Source: JBFXAF01 sp050184585
GTDB lineage: Bacteria > Pseudomonadota > Alphaproteobacteria > Rhizobiales > Rhizobiaceae
Length of the DNA stretch: 64,000 nucleotides
Reading direction: 5' to 3'
Assembly: GCA_050184585.1 (NCBI GenBank)
Contig: JBFXAF010000001.1
Location: forward strand, 310,001-374,000
Part shown: positions 36,205 through 44,308 of the stretch, in pieces
How positions within the stretch are numbered: the stretch's first letter is position 1
How the letters are laid out: each line of letters starts with the position of its first letter
The notes under the pieces: model-generated
Database searches by the model: none
What the model was told of the DNA's origin: nothing
The model's input: the letters and a program-made list of their open reading frames with translations, nothing else
Translations under genes and position numbers: made by a program

Positions 36205-36870
36205 ATGAAGAATCTGACCATTGGCAAAGCGGCGGGGAAAGCGGGCGTCGGCGTTGAGACGATCCGTTTCTATGAGCGGCGCGGCCTGATCGCCCGGCCG
36301 CCGAAGCCGGCGGAAGGCTTTCGCAACTATGATTGCGATACGGTGGCGCGCATTCGCTTCATTCGTCAGGCGCAGGTGCTTGGCTTTTCGCTGCGCGAAA
36401 TCGAAGAGTTGCTGGGGTTGCGTGCAGACCCTCGAGGCGACTGCGCCGTGGTGCGCAAGCAGGCCGTCGCCAAACGCCGCGAGGTGGAGCGCAAGATCGC
36501 TGGGCTTGAGCGTATCCGGACCGCCCTCGACACATTGATCGCGCAGTGTCCAGGCAAGGGCGCACTCGCCGCCTGCACGGTCCTGGAGGCGATCGAGCAT
36601 GCACCGCCCGGAATCGGAGCTCAGAACGGGAAAGAGAAAGGTCCGGATCCCATGAAATCCATGACATTCACCATTGAAGGTATGCATTGCGGCGGCTGCG
36701 CCGAGACGATTAAGGCTCTGGTCGCCGCGGAGCCAGGCGTTCGCGCCGCCGAGGTGTCGTTCGAGGAGAGCCAGGCGCGCGTTCTCTATGACCCTCAGAC
36801 GATCGACGAGGAGGGGCTCGCCGGTGTCATCGAGCGGGCGGGCTATCGTGTTGCGGCCAGACAGGCGTGA
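36205..36870 (+). CDS. MerR regulator fused to a C-terminal heavy-metal-associated domain
   Basis: A 221-residue protein with two parts. Residues 1-135 are a MerR regulator (winged helix LTIGKAAGKAGVGVETIRFYERRGLI) with Cys 80, 115 and 124, which keep exactly the 35 and 9 residue spacings of mercury-sensing MerR. Residues 150-221 form an HMA domain with GMHCGGC (Cys 162 and 165). An internal ATG at 36652 could also make the HMA part alone, like MerP or CopZ without a signal peptide. It is preceded by its own operator and overlaps the next gene by four bases. The fusion suggests metal capture coupled to sensing. Confidence 0.85.
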   Translation: MKNLTIGKAAGKAGVGVETIRFYERRGLIARPPKPAEGFRNYDCDTVARIRFIRQAQVLGFSLREIEELLGLRADPRGDCAVVRKQAVAKRREVERKIAGLERIRTALDTLIAQCPGKGALAACTVLEAIEHAPPGIGAQNGKEKGPDPMKSMTFTIEGMHCGGCAETIKALVAAEPGVRAAEVSFEESQARVLYDPQTIDEEGLAGVIERAGYRVAARQA

Positions 36871-37541
36871 GCGCGTTCGGTTTTCTCAATCTCGTCGTGT
36901 TGCCGATCGGGTTCGGCCTTTTCGGCTTCGTGGAGCCGTGCTCGATCGGCACGAGCGTCGTGATGGTCAAGTACCTCGAAGGCAAGAATACTCCAGCCAG
37001 GCTCGCACAGATCGGCATGTTCGCAGCCACGCGCGCGCTCTTTCTCGGCGCAATGGGCGTGACTGCCGCCCTAGTCGGCTCGGTATTCCTGGGTTTCCAG
37101 CGAGGCGCCTGGATTTTTCTCGGCATGATCTATCTCACCATCGGCGCCCTCTACATCCTGGGCAAGGCGAGACTACTGATGGCCTCTCTCGGGCCAGGTC
37201 TCAGCCGCATTTCCGGGCTCAAGGGCTCGGTCGGACTGGGCCTGCTGTTCGGCCTCAACGTTCCCGCCTGCGCCGTACCGTTGCTTCTTGCGCTCTTGGG
37301 GACTGCGGCCACAGGCGGCGGCGCCGGCGGAACACTCGCCGCCGGCTTCATTTCGCTCGGCCTATTCGGCCTTGCGTTGTCGCTGCCGCTGGTGCTGGCG
37401 GTACTCTTCAAACCGGCTCGGCGGGCGCTGGACTGGACGGCGGGCCTGTCGACGCGGCTTCCGCTTTGGACCGGCCTTGTCCTGATTGCCCTCGGCCTCT
37501 GGTCGATCGGCTTTGGCTTGTTCGTGGATATCAGGGCGTGA
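36867..37541 (+). CDS. CcdA/DsbD-like polytopic membrane protein
   Basis: A 224-residue protein with six hydrophobic helices. It resembles the thiol-electron transporter CcdA and the related 'cytochrome c biogenesis/heavy metal' membrane proteins. Two Cys lie in helix-associated prolines: GFVEPCSIG early and NVPACAVPLL in the middle, in place of the usual SPC motifs. It starts at GTG 36867, overlapping the merR-HMA stop by four bases. It could carry reducing power or metal across the membrane; its coupling to a mercury regulator favours a metal-related role. Confidence 0.75.
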   Translation: MSAFGFLNLVVLPIGFGLFGFVEPCSIGTSVVMVKYLEGKNTPARLAQIGMFAATRALFLGAMGVTAALVGSVFLGFQRGAWIFLGMIYLTIGALYILGKARLLMASLGPGLSRISGLKGSVGLGLLFGLNVPACAVPLLLALLGTAATGGGAGGTLAAGFISLGLFGLALSLPLVLAVLFKPARRALDWTAGLSTRLPLWTGLVLIALGLWSIGFGLFVDIRA

Positions 37542-37576
37542 TTGCCAGGATGGATTCGCTCCGGCGGGTTCATCGC

Positions 37577-37608
37577 TTGACTCCGTAGTTGGGTACGGCG
37601 GGTAAACT
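37577..37608 (+). promoter_or_regulatory. MerR-type promoter/operator upstream of the P-type ATPase
   Basis: TTGACT, then CCGTA-N6-TACGG, then TAAACT at a 20-base spacing. The half-sites and spacing copy the site at 36152, so the same MerR-HMA regulator probably controls both transcripts. Confidence 0.82.
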
Positions 37609-37668
37609 TAGGTTTCAGGCGATGACGGCGCTCCTGCCGCCAGCGAGAAAGTGCCGGAGATATCCGCC

Positions 37669-40107
37669 ATGAGCACCACAACAACATCGCAAACAACCAG
37701 CAGGCTCTGGAGCGAGGAGCCGGCAAGCCGTCCGGACCGAGCGCGCATCCGCGCCCGCATCGGCGGACTGCACTGCTCGCTGTGCACCGGCACGATCGAA
37801 AAGGCGCTGGGACGCCAGCCCGGTGTCGACAAGGTCGCCGTCAGCCTGACGCACGAACAGGCACTTGTGGAATATGATCCGAGCGTTGCGCAGCCGGAGG
37901 CTCTGCTCAAGACCTTGCGCGACATCGGCTACACGATCTCGGACCCGCGCAAGGTGCGGCCGTTCGAGGAGGAGGAGCGCGAGCTTGTCCGTGAGGGCCG
38001 CCGCTTTCTGGTTGCCACGGCCGTCAGCCTGCTCGCGATCGCTCTGATCGGCAATTTCGCGGCTCCGGCCGCGCTCGCGCTCCATGGTATCGTCATTGCG
38101 AGTCTTGTGGCCTTCATCTTCCTCGTTCTGAGAGCACGGGGGCTCATGACGGCCATTGGTGGCGCTGCCGGGGTGAGCGTGCTGGCGCTCGGCCTGCTGC
38201 TCCTCAAACAGCAGGGCCTCTTTGGAGAGGCAATTCCGTGGGTGGTGGCGGCTCTCGCCGTCACCCTGGTGTTCGGCGTGGGGCGGCACATCTTCGTCAT
38301 GGCCGTCCAGGCATTGCGCCGCGGCATCCTCAATCAGCATGTGTTGCTGGAGACCGGCGCGTTTGCCGGACTTACGGGTGGCGTGATCGGCCTCGCTCTC
38401 GATCCGCCCGGCTATCCGACCGCGGCCTTCTTCGCGGTGTCGGTCTTGATTACCACCTATCACATCTTCTCCGAGTGGCTGTCGCTCATCGTCAAGACGC
38501 GAAGCTCGCAGGCGGTCAAGCGTCTGCTCGATTTGCAGCCCGACACGGCCAGGGTCGAGCGCGACGGCCGAGAGGTGGTACTGCCGATCGATGAGGTCGC
38601 CGTCGGCGACAGGGTCCGCATTCGTCCCGGCGAGCGCCTGCCGGTCGACGGTGCGGTGGTGAGCGGCCGCTCAGCCGTGGACCAGTCGCTCGTCACCGGT
38701 GAGCCGATCCCGGTCGAGAAACGGGAGGGCGATGTGGTCATCGGCGGTTCGATCAACGGCATCGGCACCCTCCTCGTCGAGGTGACGGCCGTCGGCGAGG
38801 AAAGCTTTCTTGCTTCGATTGTCCGCGAGGTCGAGGACGCGCGCGCCTTGAAGCCCGGCCTTCTCCATCTCGTCGATCGGGTGCTGCGTGTCTATACGCC
38901 CACCGTTCTGATCGTCTCTGCGCTTGCTTTCCTTGGCTGGTTCTTCGGCTCCTGGCTCTGGGCAGGGCAGCCGGATGTCGAGCGGGCAGTATTCGCCGGC
39001 CTGAGCGTGCTCGTCATGGGCTATCCCTGCGCTGTCGGCATCTCGGCGCCGCTGTCGATCGTGCGTGGCGCCGGCGAGGCGGCTGAAAACGGCATCCTGA
39101 TGCGCACCGGCGAGGCGTTCCAGGGATTCCGGCTCGTCGGCACCATCGTCCTCGACAAGACCGGCACGCTAACGGAAGGGCGGCCCGCCCTTCAGGAGAT
39201 CGAGGCTGTCGAGGGCCGCGACGACGATCTTCTCGCCGTTGCGGCGGCCGCGGAGACCTCCTCCGAGCACCCGCTGGCGCAGGCGATCGTGAAGACCGCA
39301 TTCGACCGTGGTCTCGTTCCGCCTGATGTTGGTTCCTTCGAATCCGCCCCCGGCAAAGGGGTCGTCGCGCAAATCGGCGGCAGCGAGGTCGTGGTCGGCA
39401 GTCCGGGTTTCGTGGCCGGTTGCGGCATCGATCTGGCGCATCTCGAAAAACACATCGGCGTGCTGGAAGAGGCCGGGCGCACGGTGATCGCGGTAGCGCG
39501 CGACCGCCATGCCCTCGGCATCCTCGCCCTCGGCGACCGGCTGAGGGTCGAGGCCGTGGAGACGATCGCCACGTTGCATAAGTCCGGGCTCAAGACCGTG
39601 CTCCTGACCGGCGACAATGAGCGCGCCGCGAGGCGGATCGCGAAGGAGGCGGGCATCGCCGAAGTCCATGCTGGCGTCTTGCCACACGAGAAGGCGGAGA
39701 TCATCCGACGGCTTCAGACGGGCGGTCGGATGGCGATGGTCGGCGACGGCATCAACGACGCGCCGGCCCTGATGCAGGCTGATATCGGCATCGCCATGGG
39801 GGGCGGCACCGACATCGCGATCGATTCGGCCGACATCATCATCCTGTCGAACCGGCTCGACGCCATTCCCATCGCCTATGAGACGAGCCGCCGCGGCTAC
39901 CGCAAGATGCTGCAGAATGTGTCGCTCGCCTTCGTCTTCAACGGCATCGGCATTCCGATCGCCGCCACCGGGCTTCTCTATCCGGTGTGGGCGATGGTGG
40001 TGATGGCAGTGAGCGTGACCGCGATTTTCTTCAACTCGTTGTGGGGTCAGCCGCGCTTGTTCTTCGATGCCATTTTGAGCGTCGGCAAACCTTTGCGCCC
40101 TGGTTAG
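37669..40107 (+). CDS. P1B-type heavy-metal-transporting ATPase with a YPC membrane motif
   Basis: An 812-residue metal pump. An N-terminal HMA domain has GLHCSLC (Cys 36 and 39). The core has the phosphorylated Asp in DKTGTLTEG (residue 496), the ATP-domain segment SSEHPLAQAI, TGDN and MVGDGINDAPAL. The membrane metal motif, usually CPC, SPC, CPH or TPC, reads YPC (452-454). That implies a metal preference outside the usual copper and zinc/cadmium groups; with two mercury-type operators nearby, mercury is a candidate. ATG 37669 is preferred to GTG 37651 because GGAGA lies nine bases upstream. Confidence 0.9.
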   Translation: MSTTTTSQTTSRLWSEEPASRPDRARIRARIGGLHCSLCTGTIEKALGRQPGVDKVAVSLTHEQALVEYDPSVAQPEALLKTLRDIGYTISDPRKVRPFEEEERELVREGRRFLVATAVSLLAIALIGNFAAPAALALHGIVIASLVAFIFLVLRARGLMTAIGGAAGVSVLALGLLLLKQQGLFGEAIPWVVAALAVTLVFGVGRHIFVMAVQALRRGILNQHVLLETGAFAGLTGGVIGLALDPPGYPTAAFFAVSVLITTYHIFSEWLSLIVKTRSSQAVKRLLDLQPDTARVERDGREVVLPIDEVAVGDRVRIRPGERLPVDGAVVSGRSAVDQSLVTGEPIPVEKREGDVVIGGSINGIGTLLVEVTAVGEESFLASIVREVEDARALKPGLLHLVDRVLRVYTPTVLIVSALAFLGWFFGSWLWAGQPDVERAVFAGLSVLVMGYPCAVGISAPLSIVRGAGEAAENGILMRTGEAFQGFRLVGTIVLDKTGTLTEGRPALQEIEAVEGRDDDLLAVAAAAETSSEHPLAQAIVKTAFDRGLVPPDVGSFESAPGKGVVAQIGGSEVVVGSPGFVAGCGIDLAHLEKHIGVLEEAGRTVIAVARDRHALGILALGDRLRVEAVETIATLHKSGLKTVLLTGDNERAARRIAKEAGIAEVHAGVLPHEKAEIIRRLQTGGRMAMVGDGINDAPALMQADIGIAMGGGTDIAIDSADIIILSNRLDAIPIAYETSRRGYRKMLQNVSLAFVFNGIGIPIAATGLLYPVWAMVVMAVSVTAIFFNSLWGQPRLFFDAILSVGKPLRPG

Positions 40108-40114
40108 TCGACCA

Positions 40115-40729
40115 TCATCGACCGCGTGGCCTCGCCTCGATCAACTTGATCAGGTCGCTGAAGACAAAATGCACGTCAATCGGCTCGAGACCGGCCGCGG
40201 TAATGTGCTTCTCAACGTCGCGATCAAAGCTCGCGCCGTAAGCCCAGCCGATCCATGGTTCCCAGAGCCGCGACACGGCGCGCTGGACCGTGCCGTGCGG
40301 GCGCACATATTCAAGGAACCTGATCGTTCCGTCCGGTCGAACAACCCGACCAAGCTCGCGCAGCGCGGGAAGGTGCAACTCCTCGGGAAGTACGCAGAAC
40401 AGGAAGGTTGCGACGGCCGCATCGAAATACCCGTCGGGAAAATCGAGGCTCGTGACATCCATGCGCTGCAGTTCGACCGACGCCGGCGAGGCTGCGACCC
40501 GTAACGCGGCGCGGCTGAGCATCGCGGGGCTCAGATCAATCCCGACAACGTGCGCGCCGGAGGGGTAGAACGGCATGTTGCGACCCGTTCCGACGCCCGC
40601 ATCGAGCAGTCTGCCGGACAGGTCGTGAAAGACCTGCTCCCGAATCCGACGATAGCGACCATATTCGAACGGCAGATCGAGCACATCGTAAAACGGCGCG
40701 ATTCTTTGATAGCGGCGAAGATTCTCCAT
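40115..40729 (-). CDS. UbiE/type-11 SAM-dependent methyltransferase
   Basis: A 204-residue class I methyltransferase. Motif I is LLDAGVGTGRNMPFYPSGAHVVGIDLSPAM, followed by MDVTSLDFPDGYFDAAVATFLFCVLP and a VVRPDGTIRFLEYVRPHG strand, as in UbiE-like and arsenite-type small-molecule methyltransferases. It lacks the three Cys expected in arsenite methyltransferase. It converges on the P-type ATPase gene with only seven bases between stops, suggesting one cargo block. Its substrate is unknown; a phospholipid or quinone is more likely than a metal. Confidence 0.8.
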   Translation of the reverse strand: MENLRRYQRIAPFYDVLDLPFEYGRYRRIREQVFHDLSGRLLDAGVGTGRNMPFYPSGAHVVGIDLSPAMLSRAALRVAASPASVELQRMDVTSLDFPDGYFDAAVATFLFCVLPEELHLPALRELGRVVRPDGTIRFLEYVRPHGTVQRAVSRLWEPWIGWAYGASFDRDVEKHITAAGLEPIDVHFVFSDLIKLIEARPRGR

Positions 40730-41073
40730 GACCTCATGCTACGGCAACAGCGGGTCGTCGTCTAACTGCGTCACCTATTCCTGGCATCGGTCGAACAATC
40801 CTCGCCGCCGAACCGACTTTAGCTCCGCAGCGTGAGATCTTGGCAACTATCAGACTGACTTTCACTTCCAAGTGTTGCCATCGATTTTGCTTTTCTATCG
40901 CGAGAGCCTTCACGAAACCGTGATAGACTGCCGGTTCTGCAATCCGAACCCTTTTGCCTCTTTGGCGCCTCTATGAGGCAAGGACAACACTTGCAAGCAT
41001 AGGCGTCGTGATGTTGCGAGCCGGCACGGATTGAATCGGCAACACGACAGCAATTGCGCTGGAGAGAACATCT
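40730..41073. other. Divergent intergenic region (344 bases), with an inverted repeat
   Basis: No gene is supported here. The region separates the methyltransferase gene (minus) from an ECF sigma factor gene (plus). It contains TGGCAAC at 40841-40847 and its inverse GTTGCCA at 40874-40880, separated by 26 bases, which may be a regulator site. GGAGAG just before 41074 is the ribosome binding site of the sigma gene. I see no SigF-type promoter match. Confidence 0.5.
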
Positions 41074-41586
41074 ATGGAGAAGAATCGTTTCGTTCTGATC
41101 GATGCTGCCCGGCAGGGTGACCGGGTGGCTCTCGAGCGTCTCCTCGCCACGAGCCAGCCCGACATCCGGCGCTATGCGCAGACGCAGTGTGCCAGTGCGA
41201 GCGACGTGGATGACGCTGAGCAGGAAACGCTGCTGGTCGTCTATCGGCGTATCGGAACCTTGCGGACTGTCACGTCTTTTTCCGCCTGGGTGTTCGCCAT
41301 CGTGCGTCGCGAGTGCAATCGCATGTGGCGCAAAATGCATGGCCATGTCGAACTTCCGCCGGACGATCACCCCGCCTTTATCGACCGGCCGGAATTGGAG
41401 CTGCGCGAGGACTTGATCGCCGCGATCCTCTCCCTGCCGGATCGATACCGCGATGTGATCGTGCTGCGCGATATCCAGGAATTCTCGATCGGCGAAATCG
41501 CGGTGGAGCTCAAGCTGACACGCGAAGCCGTCAAGAGCCGCATCCATCGGGCTCGCCTGATGATCCGCGAATATTTGGAGGACTAG
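41074..41586 (+). CDS. ECF RNA polymerase sigma factor
   Basis: A 170-residue ECF sigma factor. Region 2 reads DVDDAEQETLLVVYRRIGTL and SFSAWVFAIVRRECNRMWRK; region 4 reads LPDRYRDVIVLRDIQEFSIGEIAVELKLTREAVKSRIHRARLMIREYL, with a standard helix-turn-helix. ATG 41074 follows GGAGAG. No anti-sigma gene is adjacent; the next gene is a DUF6789 membrane protein with a separate ribosome binding site 65 bases later. It is clearly different from the two NrsF-linked sigma factors downstream. Confidence 0.88.
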   Translation: MEKNRFVLIDAARQGDRVALERLLATSQPDIRRYAQTQCASASDVDDAEQETLLVVYRRIGTLRTVTSFSAWVFAIVRRECNRMWRKMHGHVELPPDDHPAFIDRPELELREDLIAAILSLPDRYRDVIVLRDIQEFSIGEIAVELKLTREAVKSRIHRARLMIREYLED

Positions 41587-41651
41587 CCGCTCGGAGGAAG
41601 CCGCTGGCTGGTTCGTCCCTGAGACTGGAAAACCGAAGAAAGGATAAGGTT

Positions 41652-42104
41652 ATGAATATCTATGTTCGTTCAATGATTGCCGGATTTTCGGCAACCGTCG
41701 TTCTGTCGTTGCTCATGATGATGAAGGCCGCAATGGGCCTGATGCCCCAGCTCAACCCCATCGCCATGCTGAGCGATATGGCGCAGGGCATGATGGGGAT
41801 GGGTGGCGCCGGTATCGGATGGTTGCTCCACTTCCTGATCGGCACGGTGCTTTGGGGCATTCTGTTTGCCTTTCTCTACAACAGGCTTCCAGGCGCAAGT
41901 GCCGTCGCCAAAGGCATGGCCTTCGGCGTGCTGGCTTGGCTGCTCATGATGATCCTGCCCATGCCAATGGCCGGCGCCGGTTTCTTCGGCATGGGGCTCG
42001 GCATGATGGCGCCTGTCATGACGCTCATCCTGCACCTCATTTGGGGCGCCGTGCTCGGCTTCGTCTTCAGCCGACTACCGGCCGAAGCCGCGTTGACGAC
42101 CTGA
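41652..42104 (+). CDS. DUF6789-like membrane protein
   Basis: A 150-residue, very Met- and Gly-rich membrane protein with four hydrophobic helices (SMIAGFSATVVLSLLMMM, IGWLLHFLIGTVLWGILFAFLY, AFGVLAWLLMMILPMP, MTLILHLIWGAVLGFVFSRL). It looks like the DUF6789 family. The many methionines, including MAQGMMGMGG and FFGMGLGMM, could bind soft metals such as copper(I), but this is inference. It follows the orphan sigma factor gene and precedes the YiiX-like gene on the same strand. Confidence 0.72.
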   Translation: MNIYVRSMIAGFSATVVLSLLMMMKAAMGLMPQLNPIAMLSDMAQGMMGMGGAGIGWLLHFLIGTVLWGILFAFLYNRLPGASAVAKGMAFGVLAWLLMMILPMPMAGAGFFGMGLGMMAPVMTLILHLIWGAVLGFVFSRLPAEAALTT

Positions 42105-42134
42105 CGACGTATCGAGGTAGCGGGAGGACTGGCG

Positions 42135-42950
42135 ATGAACCGGCTGTCCAGAGGATTGGGCTCTCTGCTCTCCCGCTATTTGAACGCGCGAGCACGCGGG
42201 CCTTATCCTCATCCCGCGGCCGATCTGAGTTCCATGCGTCAGATATTGCAGCCGGCGGACGTTGTCCTTGTTGAGGGCAATCGTCGCATCAGCGGTGCGA
42301 TCAAATATCTGACGCAGTCGACGTGGTCTCACGCGGCGCTCTATGTGGGCGAAGGCAGTGTTATCGATGATAAGGCGCTCCCAAGCGAATTCATCGAGGC
42401 CGATACCGAGCATGGCGTGCGCGCGTTTGCTTCGGAGGAACTGGCAGGCCTTCACCTGCGCATTTGCCGGCCCATCGGGCTCTCGTCTGAAGATGCACGC
42501 CGTGTAATCGATTATGTCCGCGCGCGGCTTGGCGATCGGTACGACCTGAAGAATGTCTTCGATCTCGCAAGATATCTGTTGCCGACACCTCCCGTACCTG
42601 GGCCGTGGCGCCGGCGCATGCTCGCACTCGGCAGCGGCGATCCGACAAGGGCCATCTGCTCGACACTGATCGCGCAGGCTTTTCAGTCCGTGGGCTTCCC
42701 GATCCTGCCCGTCATCGACATCGAGGCGGCGGATGCGACCGACTGCCGGGACTGCACGCGTGAGATCTATCACATTCGCCACCACAGCCTGTTTGTTCCG
42801 CGGGATTTTGACGTCTCCCCCTACTTTGCGGTGATCAAGCCGGGCCTGAGCCACGTCGTCGACTATCGCGCGATGATCTGGGCGGAGCGCGAGCGTGCGG
42901 CAATTAGCAATGGGCCACAGACTGCCTCCCTCGGTGAGGGCGACCGATGA
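42135..42950 (+). CDS. YiiX/YebB-like permuted NlpC/P60 cysteine hydrolase
   Basis: A 271-residue protein of the permuted papain-like (YiiX) family. The catalytic His is in STWSHAALYVGE and the nucleophile Cys in RAICSTLIAQAFQSVGFPI, in the order expected for the permuted fold. DVVLVEGNRRISGAIKYLT is the family N-terminus. These enzymes cut amide or thioester bonds in lipids or peptidoglycan. It has a GGGAGG ribosome binding site and its stop overlaps the next sigma factor start by four bases (ATGA), so it is in that sigma factor's operon. Confidence 0.8.
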   Translation: MNRLSRGLGSLLSRYLNARARGPYPHPAADLSSMRQILQPADVVLVEGNRRISGAIKYLTQSTWSHAALYVGEGSVIDDKALPSEFIEADTEHGVRAFASEELAGLHLRICRPIGLSSEDARRVIDYVRARLGDRYDLKNVFDLARYLLPTPPVPGPWRRRMLALGSGDPTRAICSTLIAQAFQSVGFPILPVIDIEAADATDCRDCTREIYHIRHHSLFVPRDFDVSPYFAVIKPGLSHVVDYRAMIWAERERAAISNGPQTASLGEGDR

Positions 42951-43516
42951 AGCCTACGTCTCAAAACGATAGGCACTTTGCCAACCTCATGCGAGCCGCG
43001 CAGGACGGCGATGCGACCGCCTACGCCAGATTGCTTCATACAATCACGCCTTTCGTCCGCAAGCTCGTGCTTCGGCAGATCACAGCATTCCAGCGGCAAG
43101 AGGCGGAAGACATCGTGCAGGATGTTCTCGTCTCCCTGCATGTTGCACGTGCGACCTATGACCCCGAGCGGCCTTTTCTTCCCTGGTTGATGGGGATAGT
43201 GCGAATCCGCACATCCGATACGAAGCGACGCATTGCCCGCCGGACTGCGCGCGAGGTGACAGTCGCGCAGGTGCCCGAAACCTTTTCTGAGTCTGGCGCG
43301 AATATATCAGAAGACAACTATCGCGATCCTGAGGCATTGCGGCAAGCCGTTCAGGTTCTGCCTGAGCGTCAACGCCAGGCCATCGAGCTTTTGAAGCTAC
43401 GCGAGATGTCGCTCAAGGAGGCCGCTGCCGTCACGGGCATGGGCATCGGTGCGCTCAAAGTCGCCACCCACAGAGGGGTGGTAACGTTGCGTCGGTTGCT
43501 GAGCAATGAGGTCTGA
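42947..43516 (+). CDS. sigF: SigF-type ECF sigma factor (first NrsF-linked copy)
   Basis: A 189-residue ECF sigma factor. Region 2 contains QEAEDIVQDVLVSLHVARATYDPERPFLPWLMGIVRIRTSD, with the RPF-PWL pattern seen in SigF-type factors of alphaproteobacteria. Region 4 is LPERQRQAIELLKLREMSLKEAAAVTGMGIGALKVATHRGVVTLRRLL. Its last codons overlap the NrsF-like gene by 11 bases, so sigma and anti-sigma are co-translated. A closely similar copy lies at 47027. Assignment to the SigF class relies on this neighbour and on the promoter motifs nearby. Confidence 0.88.
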   Translation: MKPTSQNDRHFANLMRAAQDGDATAYARLLHTITPFVRKLVLRQITAFQRQEAEDIVQDVLVSLHVARATYDPERPFLPWLMGIVRIRTSDTKRRIARRTAREVTVAQVPETFSESGANISEDNYRDPEALRQAVQVLPERQRQAIELLKLREMSLKEAAAVTGMGIGALKVATHRGVVTLRRLLSNEV

Positions 43517-44153
43517 GCTTGAAACAGAAGATCTGATCGAAAGCCTGGCAAGGTGCGCTGATCCGGTCCGCAGCTTGCCGCCACCCTGGCGGCGGACCGT
43601 GGATTGGCTGGCAATCGCACTGCCTGCCGTTGCTGTCGTCGCTGTGGTGGAAACGCCGCGAGACGATCTCGCCGAAAGGCTGGCCGACATACGCTTCCTG
43701 ACAGAGCAAGCGGCCGCCCTCGCATCTGCCGTGACAGCCGCCGCCGCTGCCTTCGCCCTGGTCATCCCAGGCCGGGACCGAAGATTTGTTTTTCTGCCAC
43801 TGGTGCCGGTTGCGGTTTGGCTCGGGAGCCTCTGGCAAGATGGTTTCGTGACCTGGTTGAAGGGCGGCGATGCCTTCCGGCTGTCCAACGACTGGGTATG
43901 CTTCCCGGGCATAGGTGTCGCCGGCGCCATACCGGCGCTGATCATGGTGATGATGCTTCGTCGCGGCGTCCCCTTGGTGCCGCGCACGACGGTGTTGCTC
44001 GGTGCATTTGCTTCCGCAGCTCTCGGAAGCGTCGGGCTCCGGTTGTTCCATGCGCAGGATGCCGGCCTCATGGTCCTGGTTTGGCAATTCGGAAGCGTAA
44101 TGCTGCTGTCCGCCCTCGCTTGCTGGGGCGGTCGTCGTATTCTCCACTGGTAA
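43506..44153 (+). CDS. nrsF: NrsF (DUF1109) membrane anti-sigma factor, first copy
   Basis: A 215-residue polytopic protein with six predicted helices and a short cytoplasmic N-terminus (ETEDLIESLARCADPVRSLPPPWRR). This is the DUF1109/NrsF family, which in Caulobacter holds SigF inactive at the membrane and releases it under heavy-metal stress. The N-terminal RCADPVRSLPPP and the loop with NDWVCFPGIGV contain conserved-type Cys residues that could sense thiol-reactive metals. The gene overlaps sigF and is followed by the bufferin promoter. Confidence 0.85.
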   Translation: MRSELETEDLIESLARCADPVRSLPPPWRRTVDWLAIALPAVAVVAVVETPRDDLAERLADIRFLTEQAAALASAVTAAAAAFALVIPGRDRRFVFLPLVPVAVWLGSLWQDGFVTWLKGGDAFRLSNDWVCFPGIGVAGAIPALIMVMMLRRGVPLVPRTTVLLGAFASAALGSVGLRLFHAQDAGLMVLVWQFGSVMLLSALACWGGRRILHW

Positions 44154-44208
44154 CAGCGCGAGGCGTGCAGGTTTTGCAACGCGTAACGCCTTTCATCGCC
44201 TCTGCACC

Positions 44209-44240
44209 GTAACCTTTGTCTCACTCCAGACGAATTAAAC
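44209..44240 (+). promoter_or_regulatory. SigF-type promoter of the bufferin operon
   Basis: GTAACC (44209-44214), a 16-base spacer starting TTTG, then CGAATTAAA (44231-44239). It matches the pattern I recall for Caulobacter SigF promoters (GTAACC-N16-CGAA). It lies about 70 bases upstream of the bufferin start and is nearly identical to the site at 52229. Confidence 0.82.
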
Positions 44241-44308
44241 CAGAGTAAGCCTTGATGGCTTGCTGGCATGGCGGTCGCCTGGGCCGTCTCGATTTTTTGG
44301 AGGAAATT

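Noticed and set aside
40115..40729. A mercury-methylating or arsenite-methylating enzyme
   Set aside because: It lacks the corrinoid domain and partner ferredoxin of mercury methylation and the Cys triad of arsenite methyltransferase.
33130..41073. Organomercurial lyase (merB) within the mer block
   Set aside because: No frame in this block has the MerB fold or its Cys/Asp pattern.
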